A DNA stretch of 64,000 bases from Sipunculus nudus. Its lineage: Eukaryota; Annelida; Sipuncula; Golfingiida; Sipunculidae. The stretch is taken from contig CM049320.1 of NCBI GenBank assembly GCA_026874595.1, positions 25,768,214 through 25,832,213 of the forward strand, read 5' to 3'. Below the pieces are notes generated by a model. It searched no databases. It was not told the origin of the DNA and saw only the letters and a list, made by a program, of their open reading frames with translations. The position numbers were made by a program, and so were the translations under genes. Every line of letters starts with the position of its first letter. Positions within the stretch are counted from its first letter, which is position 1. Shown here piece by piece: positions 1-27,599 of the stretch.

Positions 1-110
1 TTTGATGAGATTTCCTTTGTTATGAAGTGATTCTACCTGTTTTAGAAAAAAATTCTTTTATCATCATGCTTTTCCCTGATCAAATGACAATTTTATCAAA
101 ACATACAAAA
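1..110 (+). mobile_element. Left part of a family A TIR element, interrupted by a B element
   Basis: Matches the inner part of the A copies at 5765 and 41728, with GATTTCCTTTGTTATG and CATGCTTTTCCCTGATCA in order. It resumes at 2758 after the inserted element. The true left end is outside the window. Confidence 0.7.
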
Positions 111-169
111 CAAGGGACCTATGGGTCACGACGCTCAGCTGTTATATATGATAAAAAAAATATTATTTA

Positions 170-880
170 GAAATGAGGCACATGCTGGTTTTGTGTGGTA
201 ATAAATATAAGCTGTATTATCAGTTGTTGTTGTTTAGCTTATGTATGATTTTGATAGTACCTTTGGAGACAGGGAAGAGGATTGATTTCATTTATTTTAT
301 TAACAAATGGAGTACTATTGTCACACAGATTTTGACTTGGCCATATAACTTATAAGCAGAACATATAATATAAGAGTTTAACTATTTATTAAAAAAAATT
401 ACAAATATTGTCCCAAATATAATTTTTATAAAAAATAATAAGAGAATCATATGATTTTTTTAAATGAAATGTAACTGATATGATTATTAAAATAATATTA
501 AAGAATATATTCATGAATGCATTCATGAATACATTTTGAAAGTATTTGCACGAGTATTCATATACTTTCATTTTTACCTGAATTCCTATTCTTTATGCAA
601 GAAATTTTATAATGGAGTACATAATCATATTCGTATTTAAATACAATTACAAAGTATTCGCACCATGTCTGGTATTTATTCAGTTTCACCAACCAATGAT
701 GTTGAGAATCCAGAATATGCAAAATTCACACATTTAAATAATGATCATAAGTACCTGGTTTTATGGCTTTTATTTATATTAAGTAATTAACTGTAAAAAA
801 ATTCATTTTGGACTAATTTCACATCAATGTACACACTAGACACAGTAGGAATCTAGATTAATATTATCAACTGCATCTTT
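170..880 (+). repeat. Repeat F, copy 1
   Basis: About 700 bp that reappear inverted at 50930-51740. Shared landmarks include GGTTTTGTGTGGTAATA, GGAGACAGGGAAGAGGATTG, TGGCCATATAACTT, TTCATGAATACATT and GTACCTGGTTTTATGGCTTT. It contains no convincing reading frame. Confidence 0.7.
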
Positions 881-2650
881 GTCTATCATTAATTTCTTTC
901 ATATGATCCCTAATGATTAGTAATGAATAATATGATTTACTTCTTTATCATTAAAATTGAACTGAAAAATGCCATAGGTGACTGCATGGTGTTATTTGGA
1001 ATATGTGACATTCTACCCATCGATACAAGATTCTTATATCATCAGTAACTGCAAGTTAATTTCCTGTTATTATAAACTAACAAATTCCTTTTCTATTTTT
1101 CTTTAATTTGTTATTAAAAACCAATAAAAATTTATTAATTTATTGTTATGTTGTTGGTTAAAACTACTAGATGAGTTGGGTTGGACACCTGGATCAACTG
1201 TGGCTGGCCATAAGCTGCCTGGATTCCTGTATGCCTCGCCTCAAGCGTGCATAATTTGATGAAAGGTCAACAAGGTCAACATACAGGTGACTCAAGAGGG
1301 GCTGGAGAGAGCCAAAGTCTGACAGGGTCTCATAAAAAACATTAATAAAAGCTACATAGTTTGGCCAATTTCTTTCAGCTTTCTAAACTAAAAAGCTGAA
1401 ATCCTAATGTGTGCATGATATGAAAATTATATCAACAGTGCTCACAGGACACAAACGTGCCATGGTCACAGTTGGGCAAAATTTAAGGTACTAATTTTAT
1501 ATTTATACTAATAGTAATAACTTATAAAATTTGAAAAATTCAGAACTAATTTTGGGTATTCAATTGAATCTTGATTAAATAATGTTACATCCCTGACAAA
1601 AAAATCTCTAGCTTCAGCAATGCCCTTGTTAAGGGAGTAAATATATTTCTTGATTTTTTACAAAGTGCATTATGTTTGGGCCCATTACTTAAAACAATTA
1701 CGCAATACTGACATCATTCTGGCATGTGCATAGAGAATGAAAAATATGTATATTATTTATGATTAAAGTCAGATCAGTGGTTTTGATATTAGGCAGTCTT
1801 GAAGTGTAACAATGGGTTTTTAATGGAAAAATGAAGTTTTTCATTAATATCTCGAAGGTATTAAGTCCTAGTGACCAAATTCTTGGCATGGTAGGGGATT
1901 TTGGAGACATCTAACTGTATGCCGAATTTAAGGAACTAAGTGCTGAAGCTGGGGAGCTGAGCTCTTGCAAACTGCATAACACTAGCTTGATGTAAACAAT
2001 ATGTTACATGGTGCTTGAAAACTTTTTAAAATCTACAGTTTTTGATCAACTGGTTTCAAATTTTTGGTGTTAACAGTTGAAATACTAACAAAAACATGCT
2101 GTGAAAATTAAATCCACAGTACTTACAGGAAAAAAACGTGCCATGGTCAAAGTTGGGCAAAATTTAAGGTACCAATTTTTTATTTTTATTAATATTTTAG
2201 AAAATTTAAAAGATTTTCATCTAATTTTGGGTATACAATTTAATTTTGAATAATTAAAGTTATATTACTGGAAAAAAGGTCAATAGCTTTAACATTTTTT
2301 GAGTTAAGTGATCAAATATCTTTCCTGATTTTTTACAAAATGCATTATGTTTGGGCCCATAACTTTTTTAAATTAAATAATACAGACATAATTTCTGGCA
2401 TGTACATAGGAACTATATAGAGGAATATTTATGGTAAATATGAGGAAAAACAAATGAGTGGTTTTGATATTAGGCAGTCCTGAAGTGTGAAAATAGGTTT
2501 TTAATAAAAAATTGAGGTTTTTCCTTAATTTCTCAAAGGAACGAAGTTGCAAAGACCCAGTTTTCGGCTTGGTAGGAGATCTTGGGGACATCTAACATTA
2601 TGCCAAATTTTGGATTCCTAGGTCTTACGGTTTCAAAACGTGCCACATCT

Positions 2651-2706
2651 ACGGACGGACGGATGGACGGACGGACGGATGGACGGACAGACGGACGGAC
2701 GACGGA
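2651..2706 (+). repeat. ACGG/ATGG-type tetranucleotide tract
   Basis: Imperfect run of ACGG with GATGG and CAGACGG variants, directly upstream of the conserved 3' end of B1. Similar but shorter tracts precede the ends of the B copies at 14,390, 45,590 and 55,300. Confidence 0.9.
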
Positions 2707-2757
2707 CAATGGACCACGACTATAGCTCAGATGACTTATAGTCAGCTGAGCTAAAAA

Positions 2758-2836
2758 GGTAAAAATTAAATATCACCCACGTGCACTGATTTCTGAAAAA
2801 AGTACCTGAGAACCATACCATATTTTTTTGCCTTTT
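2758..2836 (+). mobile_element. Right part of the split family A element
   Basis: Reads on from base 110: CCCACGTGCACTGATTTCTG, then the terminal CCTGAGAACCATACC and a T-rich GCC end. These match the right ends of the A copies at 36978 and 41728. Confidence 0.72.
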
Positions 2837-2996
2837 GACCCCAAGCAGAATTTTTTAGATGGTCGTCTAATTAAGAAATTATATAAAGAACAAATAAAGA
2901 ATCAAGACCGTTAACAAATGGTCATTATTTTGGGATGATTGGTAAAGCAAGGTTTTACAGTATATTAAAAATATTACGTAGGTTAAATTGGGTCAC

Positions 2997-19777
<16,781 letters not shown>

Positions 19778-19849
19778 CTGAAACGATACCAAGGCAAGAC
19801 ATTAACACAGTTATATAGGGCTGTACGTGACTTGTGAGGGCTGCTTAGT

Positions 19850-21535
19850 AAGAATCGACTCATTCATCATTCAATCTTTACTTTCAATCCAATTCTCGAT
19901 TCAATTCTTACTTACATAGTAAATTTCAGACTTTCAGATGCAGACTTTTCAATTCAATTACCCATTCTAAACCTTTGATTCAATTGTCCATTCAATTCTA
20001 GCTTACAAAGAAAATTTCAGACTTGTTAAAAATTATAAAAGATTTTACCAAATGGATGTAAGAAAATATCAGAAAGTAAAAGAAAAATGTAGCTCTCCCC
20101 ACCATTTGTGTTCATACTGCAAGTGGAGTGGTCCACCAGCAAATGGTTAGAGTAAATTTAGGACAAATACACAATAAACTCCACCGTCAATTTAGACAGC
20201 TCACAGAGGACTTTGGGATGGTACATGCAATAAAATAATAATCAAAATTAATAATTCAGAGGTTAATAATCGATTACAACATAATCAGGGGCTTGCAATT
20301 CAACGCATTGATTCTTCAATGAATTGTTACACCCCTATTAGAGAGTAGCAGCTTGACTGGGGTAAATGAAAATTTAAGTAAACATTCTGGGAAAAAATGG
20401 TAGCACATTCCTATTTGTCTGTAAGTGGCAAGTAAAAGTTCTAGATAATGGTGGCATATTCCTAGCTTTTTGTCCAAATAATCAGGCAAGTGGGTCCAAC
20501 AAACCATTACTAAAATGACAGAAATTGTGAAAATGCAGTCTTCAGTAACTTATTTTTTCTTGGAGAAACTAATAAATTGCTCATATGTATGGCTATCTGT
20601 ACAACCAGTTACTGCTTTTGCTGGAAAGTTTGGTTTTAGATTTTACTTGATGCATAAATTAAACACCTGAAAAAATAAAATGTTGTGCTTTGTAACCTTT
20701 CTATTTGCATAAGGAAACCATTTTGTAAAAAAATTCATTCCAGTCACTGAGTCACATTTAATTTCCCTTTTTTTTAAGATACAGCTGATCATATGATGTG
20801 AAAGCTGAAGTTTGAATATTTAATGCCATATTCAGGAATAAGAAGGAAATACCTTTTCAACATTAGACATGAAAATACAAAACTTCATGATCAACAATTC
20901 AGGTTCCTGTGGAAACATTTTACACATAATGACATAAAAATCTTAGTGTTCATGTATTCCTTGTTGCTCCTCTAGGAACCCTGTGTAATCATTGGTTTGA
21001 CATACATGTCCTTCTTAACTGGCTTATTTGAAAGAAAGTGGGAAAGACCATTTTAGACTAACCAGAGAGTATGTGTTTAAAAATTTGGCACAGAAAGCAG
21101 CAGGGGTTTTAAAGATATTTGGTAAAATTAGGTGTCATTATTTTAATGTCATTATTTGATAGTCAGTTGGGTGGAAGGATGAATAGACAATGACCATTTT
21201 AAAAGTCCGAAGTAGTCCCTTCTACAGTGGGGGCTGGATAAATAAAAATGATATGTAATAACAATAACCATCTGAATGATATGCTGTTCCTTCAAATAAA
21301 GAGATGCATATACACTTGCAAGTGTAACAATGCAAAACCAGTTTTCACTTGTTTAAAATTTATATATTGAAAAGATCTATAACACTGAGAAAAGAATTGC
21401 TACCAAAAAATAGTAAAACTGCCTCTCATAGGAAAAAATGGGGCACACTTAATAATTTGTATATATTGGCTGACAAAATCTGAAACCTTCAATTCATCTT
21501 CAATGAAATTTCACCTGTGTGAAGATATGTAATTA
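19850..21535. other. AT-rich non-coding stretch upstream of exon 1
   Basis: No gene, RNA gene or clear repeat family recognised. It includes loose AATTCAATT-type repeats around 19860-20000. If exon 1 is the first exon, its promoter would be at the left end of this stretch, but no core promoter motif could be supported. Confidence 0.5.
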
Positions 21536-21539
21536 AAGC

Positions 21540-21722
21540 ATGTTATGTTTATTAGGCTTGTAATTTATGCTTTGTGTTCCAGTATTTCTGTCTATGCAAC
21601 ATGTATGTGTTACGAGCACCTGTGTATTTAAATGTATGTTTTTATGTTTGTAACTTTTAACAAGATGTTATGTTATTGTTTCAATAAAAAAACGCAAAAA
21701 AAAAATAAAATAAAATAAAATA
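21540..21722 (+). other. Possible retrocopy or LINE 3' tail
   Basis: A T-rich 3'UTR-like stretch ends TTGTTTCAATAAA, followed within a few bases by a long A-rich tail (AAAAAAAAATAAAATAAAAT). A polyadenylation signal plus a tail is typical of reverse-transcribed insertions. No coding part was recognised upstream. Confidence 0.35.
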
Positions 21723-22059
21723 ATAACAATATCACTATCAGGCCCAACATTTCAGTCACATTCATTTTTAATTTAACTATTTTCCTTTATGGCTTATTGC
21801 AAATATATCAAGCACAAATTCAGAATATCACAAAATATTCATTTAAGGTATGGCAAACATAAATTGGGTATGGGACTCATTAAGCAGCTGGGACAAGCTA
21901 AATTATATGTCTTCTGTAATATCTGAATTTATGGTCTGCAGACAGATTAGTCCACTTTAATTTTCAGTGAAACTGCATATATGTATGGGGGCAGAATGTA
22001 ACATAGAACCATACATAAATTATGATAATTGTCTCCATCAGGCAGGTATGCATTACTTC

Positions 22060-22420
22060 TTCCACATTAATGTATAAATGTATGTGGCTGTATGAGTTTG
22101 TTTACAACAGAACTCGATCATGCAATCATGAATGGAATCAGCTAATGAACTTTTAAGTCAATTTGGGAATGGACAATTAATGAAGATTTATTTTAATTTT
22201 GGTGTGGATCTGGCACATGATCCAGATTTAGTAACAACATTAAGGAATTTTCACTAATGTACAGTTAGTTATAACCCATGACTGAACCTGGCAATATGGA
22301 CCAAATAAGTGAATGCAAATATGGTTTTGGGAGCATCTCTCAATACGCCCCCCTTTAACCTCCCACACACACCCACATACTGATTCCCCAGCAACAGAGG
22401 CCTGCAATCCTAACAAATGT
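22060..22420. repeat. Diverged dispersed repeat fragment
   Basis: Shares GTTTGTTTACAACA, GAATGGA, GGGAGCATCTC and GAGGCCTGCA-type landmarks with segments near 28480-28740, 38340-38640 and 60050-60180. All are diverged; I cannot define the ends. Confidence 0.45.
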
Positions 22421-23020
22421 AAGAAAAGTAATCAAATAAAAAAAAAATAATATATGGTGCTATGAAAAAGTGCACGGAGACAGAAAGAAATTACAGAATT
22501 AAAAAGCAAAAATCATCATAAGAAATGTGCAAGAGAAAGAAATATAGAAACAGAAAAGAAGTATACCCAAAGAAATAGTTGTATAAAAAAAACAAAGCAA
22601 AAATTGTTGAAACTAATATGCTCAGCCGGTCACTGTGAATAATTAAACAAGATATTTTTTTATTTATTATGCTGTCTAGTGGACCATTATTCTAAACTGA
22701 TTTTGAATGTTAGAAATTCTTAATTTTACATTGAATACATTTTTTAATTACAAGATAAACCTGCAATATTAATTAAATGTTTATCCGTCACTTGGTTTCA
22801 TATATATTGTTTCCCACAAAAACTTCATCGATGGATATTGAATGATCATTAAGAGGTCAGTGGATGAGACCCATGAGTTATCCATGTATCCTTAAATGAA
22901 TATTGATTCAGGAGCTTTCCTTTCCAAATCTGTGTCAAGTCCAAGAAGTTTAATTCAACATTAAAATATTGTAAAGAAAAGTCAGTAACCATTATGGCAT
23001 GACAAAAACTTAATAAGAAA

Positions 23021-24088
23021 CTAGAATACGAGTAGTCCAAAAGCGACTACGTGTATCCGCCTAAATCAGAGTGGAACGGGTGAAGTGAGGCATGGATTGA
23101 GTGGCAAGGGGAAATAGAGTGAAGTGTTGCATATTAGCATGGATGTCTGCAGCCAAATGGTGTATGTAGGTTGCGCCACCTACCACAAAATCCAGAAAGC
23201 CATCCAAGTTGTATACATATGCAAAATTTGAGGCGGATAAGTCAAACCACTATATGTTTATGAGTGATATGAGCCCATGGCAGACAAACAGATGGACACT
23301 GTGCAAAAATGGTTGAAGGTGGCGCCACCAGTTTTGCGTATGATAAAGAGCTATGTGAGAACTATACACATGCAAAACTTTCCCCCAATCGGTCAAACGG
23401 TTCCCAAGATATGAGCTTGGATGTCTGCTGCATAAACTAGAATGCAGGTGGCGCCACCTGTCATAAAATCAAGAGAGCTGTCGGGGATGTATAAACCTGC
23501 AAAATTTTAGGCAGATATGTCAAACCACTGCCGAGATATGAGTGATTTTATCCCATGGCAGACAAACAGACGGGAGCTGTGCAAAAATGGCTGCAGGTGG
23601 CGCCACCAGTTTTGCGTATGATAAAGAGCTATGTGAGATCTATACACATGCAAAATTTTTGCCCAATCGGTCAAACGGTTCCTGAGATATGAGCTTGGAT
23701 GTCTGCAGCGTAAACGTGAATGTAGGTGGCGCCACCTGTCATAAAATCAGAAAAGCTATCCAGGATGTATACGCATGCCAAATTTTAGGTAAATTAGTCA
23801 AATCACTGCAGAGATATGAGTGATTTTAACCCAAGGCAGACGAACAGATGGACACTGTGCAAACATGGTTGCAGGTGGCGCCACCATTTTTTGTGTATGT
23901 TATAAAGCTCTCCAAGGGCTACATTTGTGCAAAAAAATTTTCCTGATCCGTCAAACGGTTCCCGAGATATGTGGGTTTATGTGTGGAAACAGACGCACAA
24001 ACGGACGCAGAGCGCAGAGGAAAGGCGGTGGCGGCGGCGGAGGCGTGCAGCTGAAATCATAGTATCCACAAAACTCTGTTTTGGCGGA
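23021..24088 (-). mobile_element. Helitron-like element, family C, copy C1
   Basis: On the minus strand it begins TCCGCCAAAACAGAGTTTTG, which folds on itself with GGATA. It ends in a hairpin (GTAGTCGCTTTTGGACTAC), eight bases and CTAG, followed by T; the base before TC is A. These are the hallmarks of a Helitron end (5' TC, 3' hairpin plus CTRR, A|T insertion). The inside is a ladder of half-units, each with GGTGGCGCCACC, at 23169 (degenerate), 23318, 23447, 23596, 23725 and 23874. No Rep/helicase reading frame is present, so it is non-autonomous. Compared with C2 it lacks about 105 bp near the 5' end. Confidence 0.68.
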
Positions 24089-24174
24089 TACAATGAAGAC
24101 CTAATAAAGACTGATACACATGCTCTGTTCATTAAATATAGGTGGAGGATTGTTGTTTTTGGATATCATGTCAT

Positions 24175-24349
24175 ATGTCAAGGCCCAGGTCCTGATCTGG
24201 ATCAATTTGCTGTTGGTCCGGACCAAATCCCGATCCGGATTCAGTCCGGCATCAACTGGGACAGGCTTCTTGGCTTGACAAGCACTGGACCAGATCCTGA
24301 TCAGGGTTTAGGCCAGACTGAATCATGATCAGAATCTGGGCCTTGACAT
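24175..24349. mobile_element. Family L short TIR element
   Basis: About 175 bp with inverted ends TGTCAAGGCCCAG / CTGGGCCTTGACA, inside AT-rich flanks. The body is rich in GATC and GGATC motifs, as in the foldback arms at 50227 and 51971. Confidence 0.72.
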
Positions 24350-24713
24350 TATATATGAAAATATCAATATATATTACATAAGGTTTTAGCTCTGCATATG
24401 TAAGCATCACTGTTCCGAACATCTTGCCAGGTGTTATCTTCGCAAACTGCCAAAGCAACAGGTGTAGGGTTGTACAACATTTTTAATCAAGAAAGATAAC
24501 TTATATATTTCTTCAAACGGATTCTGATATGCTGGTTATAACATTAATGCCAAATTGTAATATTATCCTAATATCTCATATTGGGACATTTTGGATATCG
24601 CTGTAAATTTCGGTTAACTGCATAACTGTCATAAACACTAACCTTTTTTATGAATAATGTAGGGTTGATTGAAAACTGATCCAAAATAATTTTTGAATAA
24701 ATAAATATGTATC

Positions 24714-24873
24714 ATAATATGTGAAAGGAGTGACAAAACTTACTATGGTATTCTGGGAGAGGGTTTAAAAATTTGTCTGAATTGTTATAAGGGATAATAT
24801 GTGAAAGGAGTGACAAAACTTACTATGGTATTCTGGGAGAGGGTTTAAAAATTTGTCTGAATTGTGATAAGGG
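24714..24873 (+). repeat. 80 bp tandem duplication, two copies
   Basis: ATAATATGTGAAAGGAGTGA through TTGTTATAAGGG is repeated directly with one visible difference (TTGTTATAA versus TTGTGATAA), which suggests a recent duplication. Confidence 0.96.
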
Positions 24874-25014
24874 GGGAGGTGTAGTTGTACAGAGATTCTG
24901 CTGAGGTATATCTATTACTGAGAGGGGGAGGATGGTCTGCTGTCACATTTTCCATCCCATAACAATTTTTGTGCAAACAAAGCTAATGACTGCATGTGTA
25001 GTCGTGTCTCTATG

Positions 25015-25033
25015 TGTGTGTGTGTGTGTGTAA
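25015..25033 (+). repeat. Short (TG)n microsatellite
   Basis: A run of TG dinucleotides within ATGTGTGTGTG. Confidence 0.9.
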
Positions 25034-25760
25034 GTATAGGTGTATATGTCAGTGTATACTATTTACCTGAATCATTTGGAAGTTTAGCATTTACTGTCAT
25101 CCATAAGCAGCATACAAAAAGAAAAAGTCTCAGATCAACCAATACATTAGTAACACCATGGATCCATTCAATAATATCAATATACAGACATACACTATAC
25201 CTGTATAGTAACAGTATGTATAAGTTACATGTTATCACAAATGTTAAATAGAAAATGAAAATATATTATATGTCAATCTTGTAAGTTAATTTTATACATC
25301 ATAGAAATACCTGTTTAACACTAGTACAACTTTTTTATTCATGCTATAGTTAGCTAATAAATTCTTCAATATAGATTTGGATATGCCAATTATATCATTA
25401 ATGCCAAATCCTTATATATAGTTTGCCAAAAACATATTTATTAAATGAGTGCAAATAAAAATATTCTTCTTCTTAAAAAAATTATTAATTCTAAAATAAA
25501 AAAATTGCATAAGTCATTATAAATGTTCAAATTATATTGACGAACATATTGCATAGACCCTTTTCAATCTAGATTTCTGCCCTTATTCCAGTATCACATT
25601 CTCAAAGAAGTCATGCAGTCATACAATACACCTCACAACATCAAGATTGAGCCACATTAACTGGTAAAACTTACTGATTACATCATTTGACAATTTACAC
25701 TTTCACAACAACAAACTGCCAAAAGAAAACAGAACAACAAAGGAACAAAAAATATCAACA

Positions 25761-26124
25761 TGAGCACCGCAAACGTGCAAAATACTCCCATTGTGTATCT
25801 GGTGACCTCTGACCTCATTAAATATGGGTAAATTTTTATGACTAGGTAATTCAGGTGAGAATTTAAACTCTATAGGTAAAAATATGTGTATAATGAGTTT
25901 CATGAAAATCCATCAGATTTTTAGTAAGACACCAAGGTGCCTCAAAAGTGTGGTGACCTCCTACCTCATTAAATATGCATGGATTTTGCTGGAAATTGAA
26001 TTTAGGCGAGATATTTTATTGATTAATATTTCTGATGAGTTTACCATAATCCTTCATATTCTTCATAATTTATCACGGTGACACTACGAAGTAGCCTTGT
26101 GACCCGTGACTAGCTCATTGACTA
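25761..26124 (+). mobile_element. Family D element, copy D2, left part
   Basis: Opens TGAGCACCGCAAAC and follows D1 closely through GGTGACCTCTGACCTCATTA, CATGAAAATCCATCAGAT and GTGACCCGTGAC. It is then interrupted by element C2 and resumes at 27298. Confidence 0.75.
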
Positions 26125-27297
26125 TCCGCCAAAACAGAGTTTTGCGGATACTATGTTTTCAGCTGCACGCCGCCGCCGCCGCGTAGGTGTCCGGAGAACT
26201 CCTCCGTAACCGCTGGGCGGAATTTTACGAAACCCAGGATTATGTTCAGGTCACATGTGAACTGCTGTGCTCCGATTTTGTTTTGACCTCTGACCTTTCC
26301 TCTGCGCTCTGCGTCTGTTTGTGCGTCTGTTTCCACACATAAACCCACATATCTCGGGAACCGTTTGACGGATCAGGAAAATTTGTTTGCACAAATGTAG
26401 CCCTTGGAGAGCTTTATAACATACACAAAAAATGGTGGCGCCACCTGCAACCATGTTTGCACATTGTCCATCTGTTCGTCTGCCTTTGGTTAAAATCACT
26501 CATATCTCTGCAGTGATTTGACTAATTCACCTGAAATTCGGCATGCGTATACATCCTGGATAGCTTTTCTGATTTTATGACAGGTGGCGCCACCTACATT
26601 CAAGTTTACGCTGCAGACATCCAAGCTCATATCTGGGGAATCGTTTGACCGATTGGGCAAAAATTTTGCATGTGTATAGATCTCACATAGCTCTTTATCA
26701 TATGCAAAACTGGTGGCGCCACCTGCAGCCATTTTTGCACAGCTCCCGTCTGTTTGTCTGCCATGGGATAAAATCACTCATATCTCGGCAGTGGTTTGAC
26801 ATATCTGCCTAAAATTTTGCAGGTTTATACATCCCCGACAGCTCTCTTGATTTTATGACAGGTGGCGCCACCTGCATTCTAGCTATGCAGCAGACATCCA
26901 AGCTCATATCTTGGGAACCGTTTGACTGATTGGGCCAAAGTTTTGCATGTGTATAGTTCTCACATAGCTCTTTATCATACGCAAAACTGGTGGTGCCACC
27001 TTCAACCATTTTTGCACAGTGTCCATCTGTTTGTCTGCCATGGGCTAAAATCACTCATAAACATATAGTGGTTTGACTTATCTGCCTCAAATTTTGCATA
27101 TGTATACAACTTGGATGGCTTTCTGGATTTTGTGGTAGGTGGCGCAACCTACATACACCATTTGGCTGCAGACATCCATGCTAATATGCAACACTTCACT
27201 CTATTTCCCCTTGCCACTCAATCCATGCCTCACTTCACCCGTTCCACTCTGATTTAGGTGGATACACGTAGTCGCTTGTCGACTACCCGTATTCTAG
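26125..27297 (+). mobile_element. Helitron-like element, family C, copy C2
   Basis: About 1173 bp in the opposite orientation to C1. It starts TCCGCCAAAACAGAGTTTTG with a terminal fold, and ends in the perfect hairpin GTAGTCGCTTGTCGACTAC, CCGTATT and CTAG. Palindromes occur at 26434, 26583, 26712, 26861, 26989 (GGTGGTGCCACC) and 27138 (GGTGGCGCAACC). The last variant mirrors the one in C1, so the two copies share one ancestral array. No coding capacity is seen. Confidence 0.7.
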
Positions 27298-27513
27298 TTA
27301 AATATGTGTGGATGTTGCCCATAATTGAACTCGGGTGGGATGATCAGATGTTTAGTAGTTATTGTGAGTTAATGAAAATCTATCAAAGCCCCAGTGAGCT
27401 ATTGTGGTGACACTGAAAGTTAATGGACAGACTGACAGATGGACGTTAAGACGCACGATGGACTGATGGACGTTGGGTATACCATAATACCCCCATCATA
27501 TGATGGGTGTGTA
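27298..27513 (+). mobile_element. Family D element, copy D2, right part
   Basis: Resumes TTAAATATGTGTGGATGTTG and runs through GACAGACTGACAGATGG, GGGTATACCATAATAC and the palindromic CCCATCATATGATGGG near its end. Confidence 0.75.
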
Positions 27514-27599
27514 AGAATGTATACAAAATGAAAAAAAAAATGAAAACCAATCATCAATCTTTTGTAAAAATCCTATTTTAACTATGATGAACAATATGG

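Larger units (their letters stand above)
111..2757 (+). mobile_element. Family B tandem-core element, copy B1 (pearl/Helentron-associated type)
   Basis: Starts CAAGGGACCTATGGGTCACG followed by ACGCTCAGCTG, and ends GTCAGCTGAGCTAAAAA. The inner ends are inverted (CTCAGCTG / CAGCTGAG), and the last bases can fold through AGCTCAG/CTGAGCT. Inside are two tandem core copies about 681 bp apart (GTGCCATGGTCA at 1457 and 2138), then an ACGG/ATGG-rich tract at 2651-2706. No coding capacity is seen, so it should be non-autonomous. A copy of repeat F sits near its 5' side. Confidence 0.72.

Noticed and set aside
389-571. Short frame MKVYEYSCKYF that resembles the frame at 51215 (MKVFEYKCKYF)
   Set aside because: The likeness reflects DNA homology of repeat F; both frames are short, low-complexity and break at different points.
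23820-24328. Frames over the family C repeat, recurring at 26251-27054 and 58314
   Set aside because: Similar proteins appear only because the repeat DNA is copied; frames switch between units and contain no Rep or helicase motifs.
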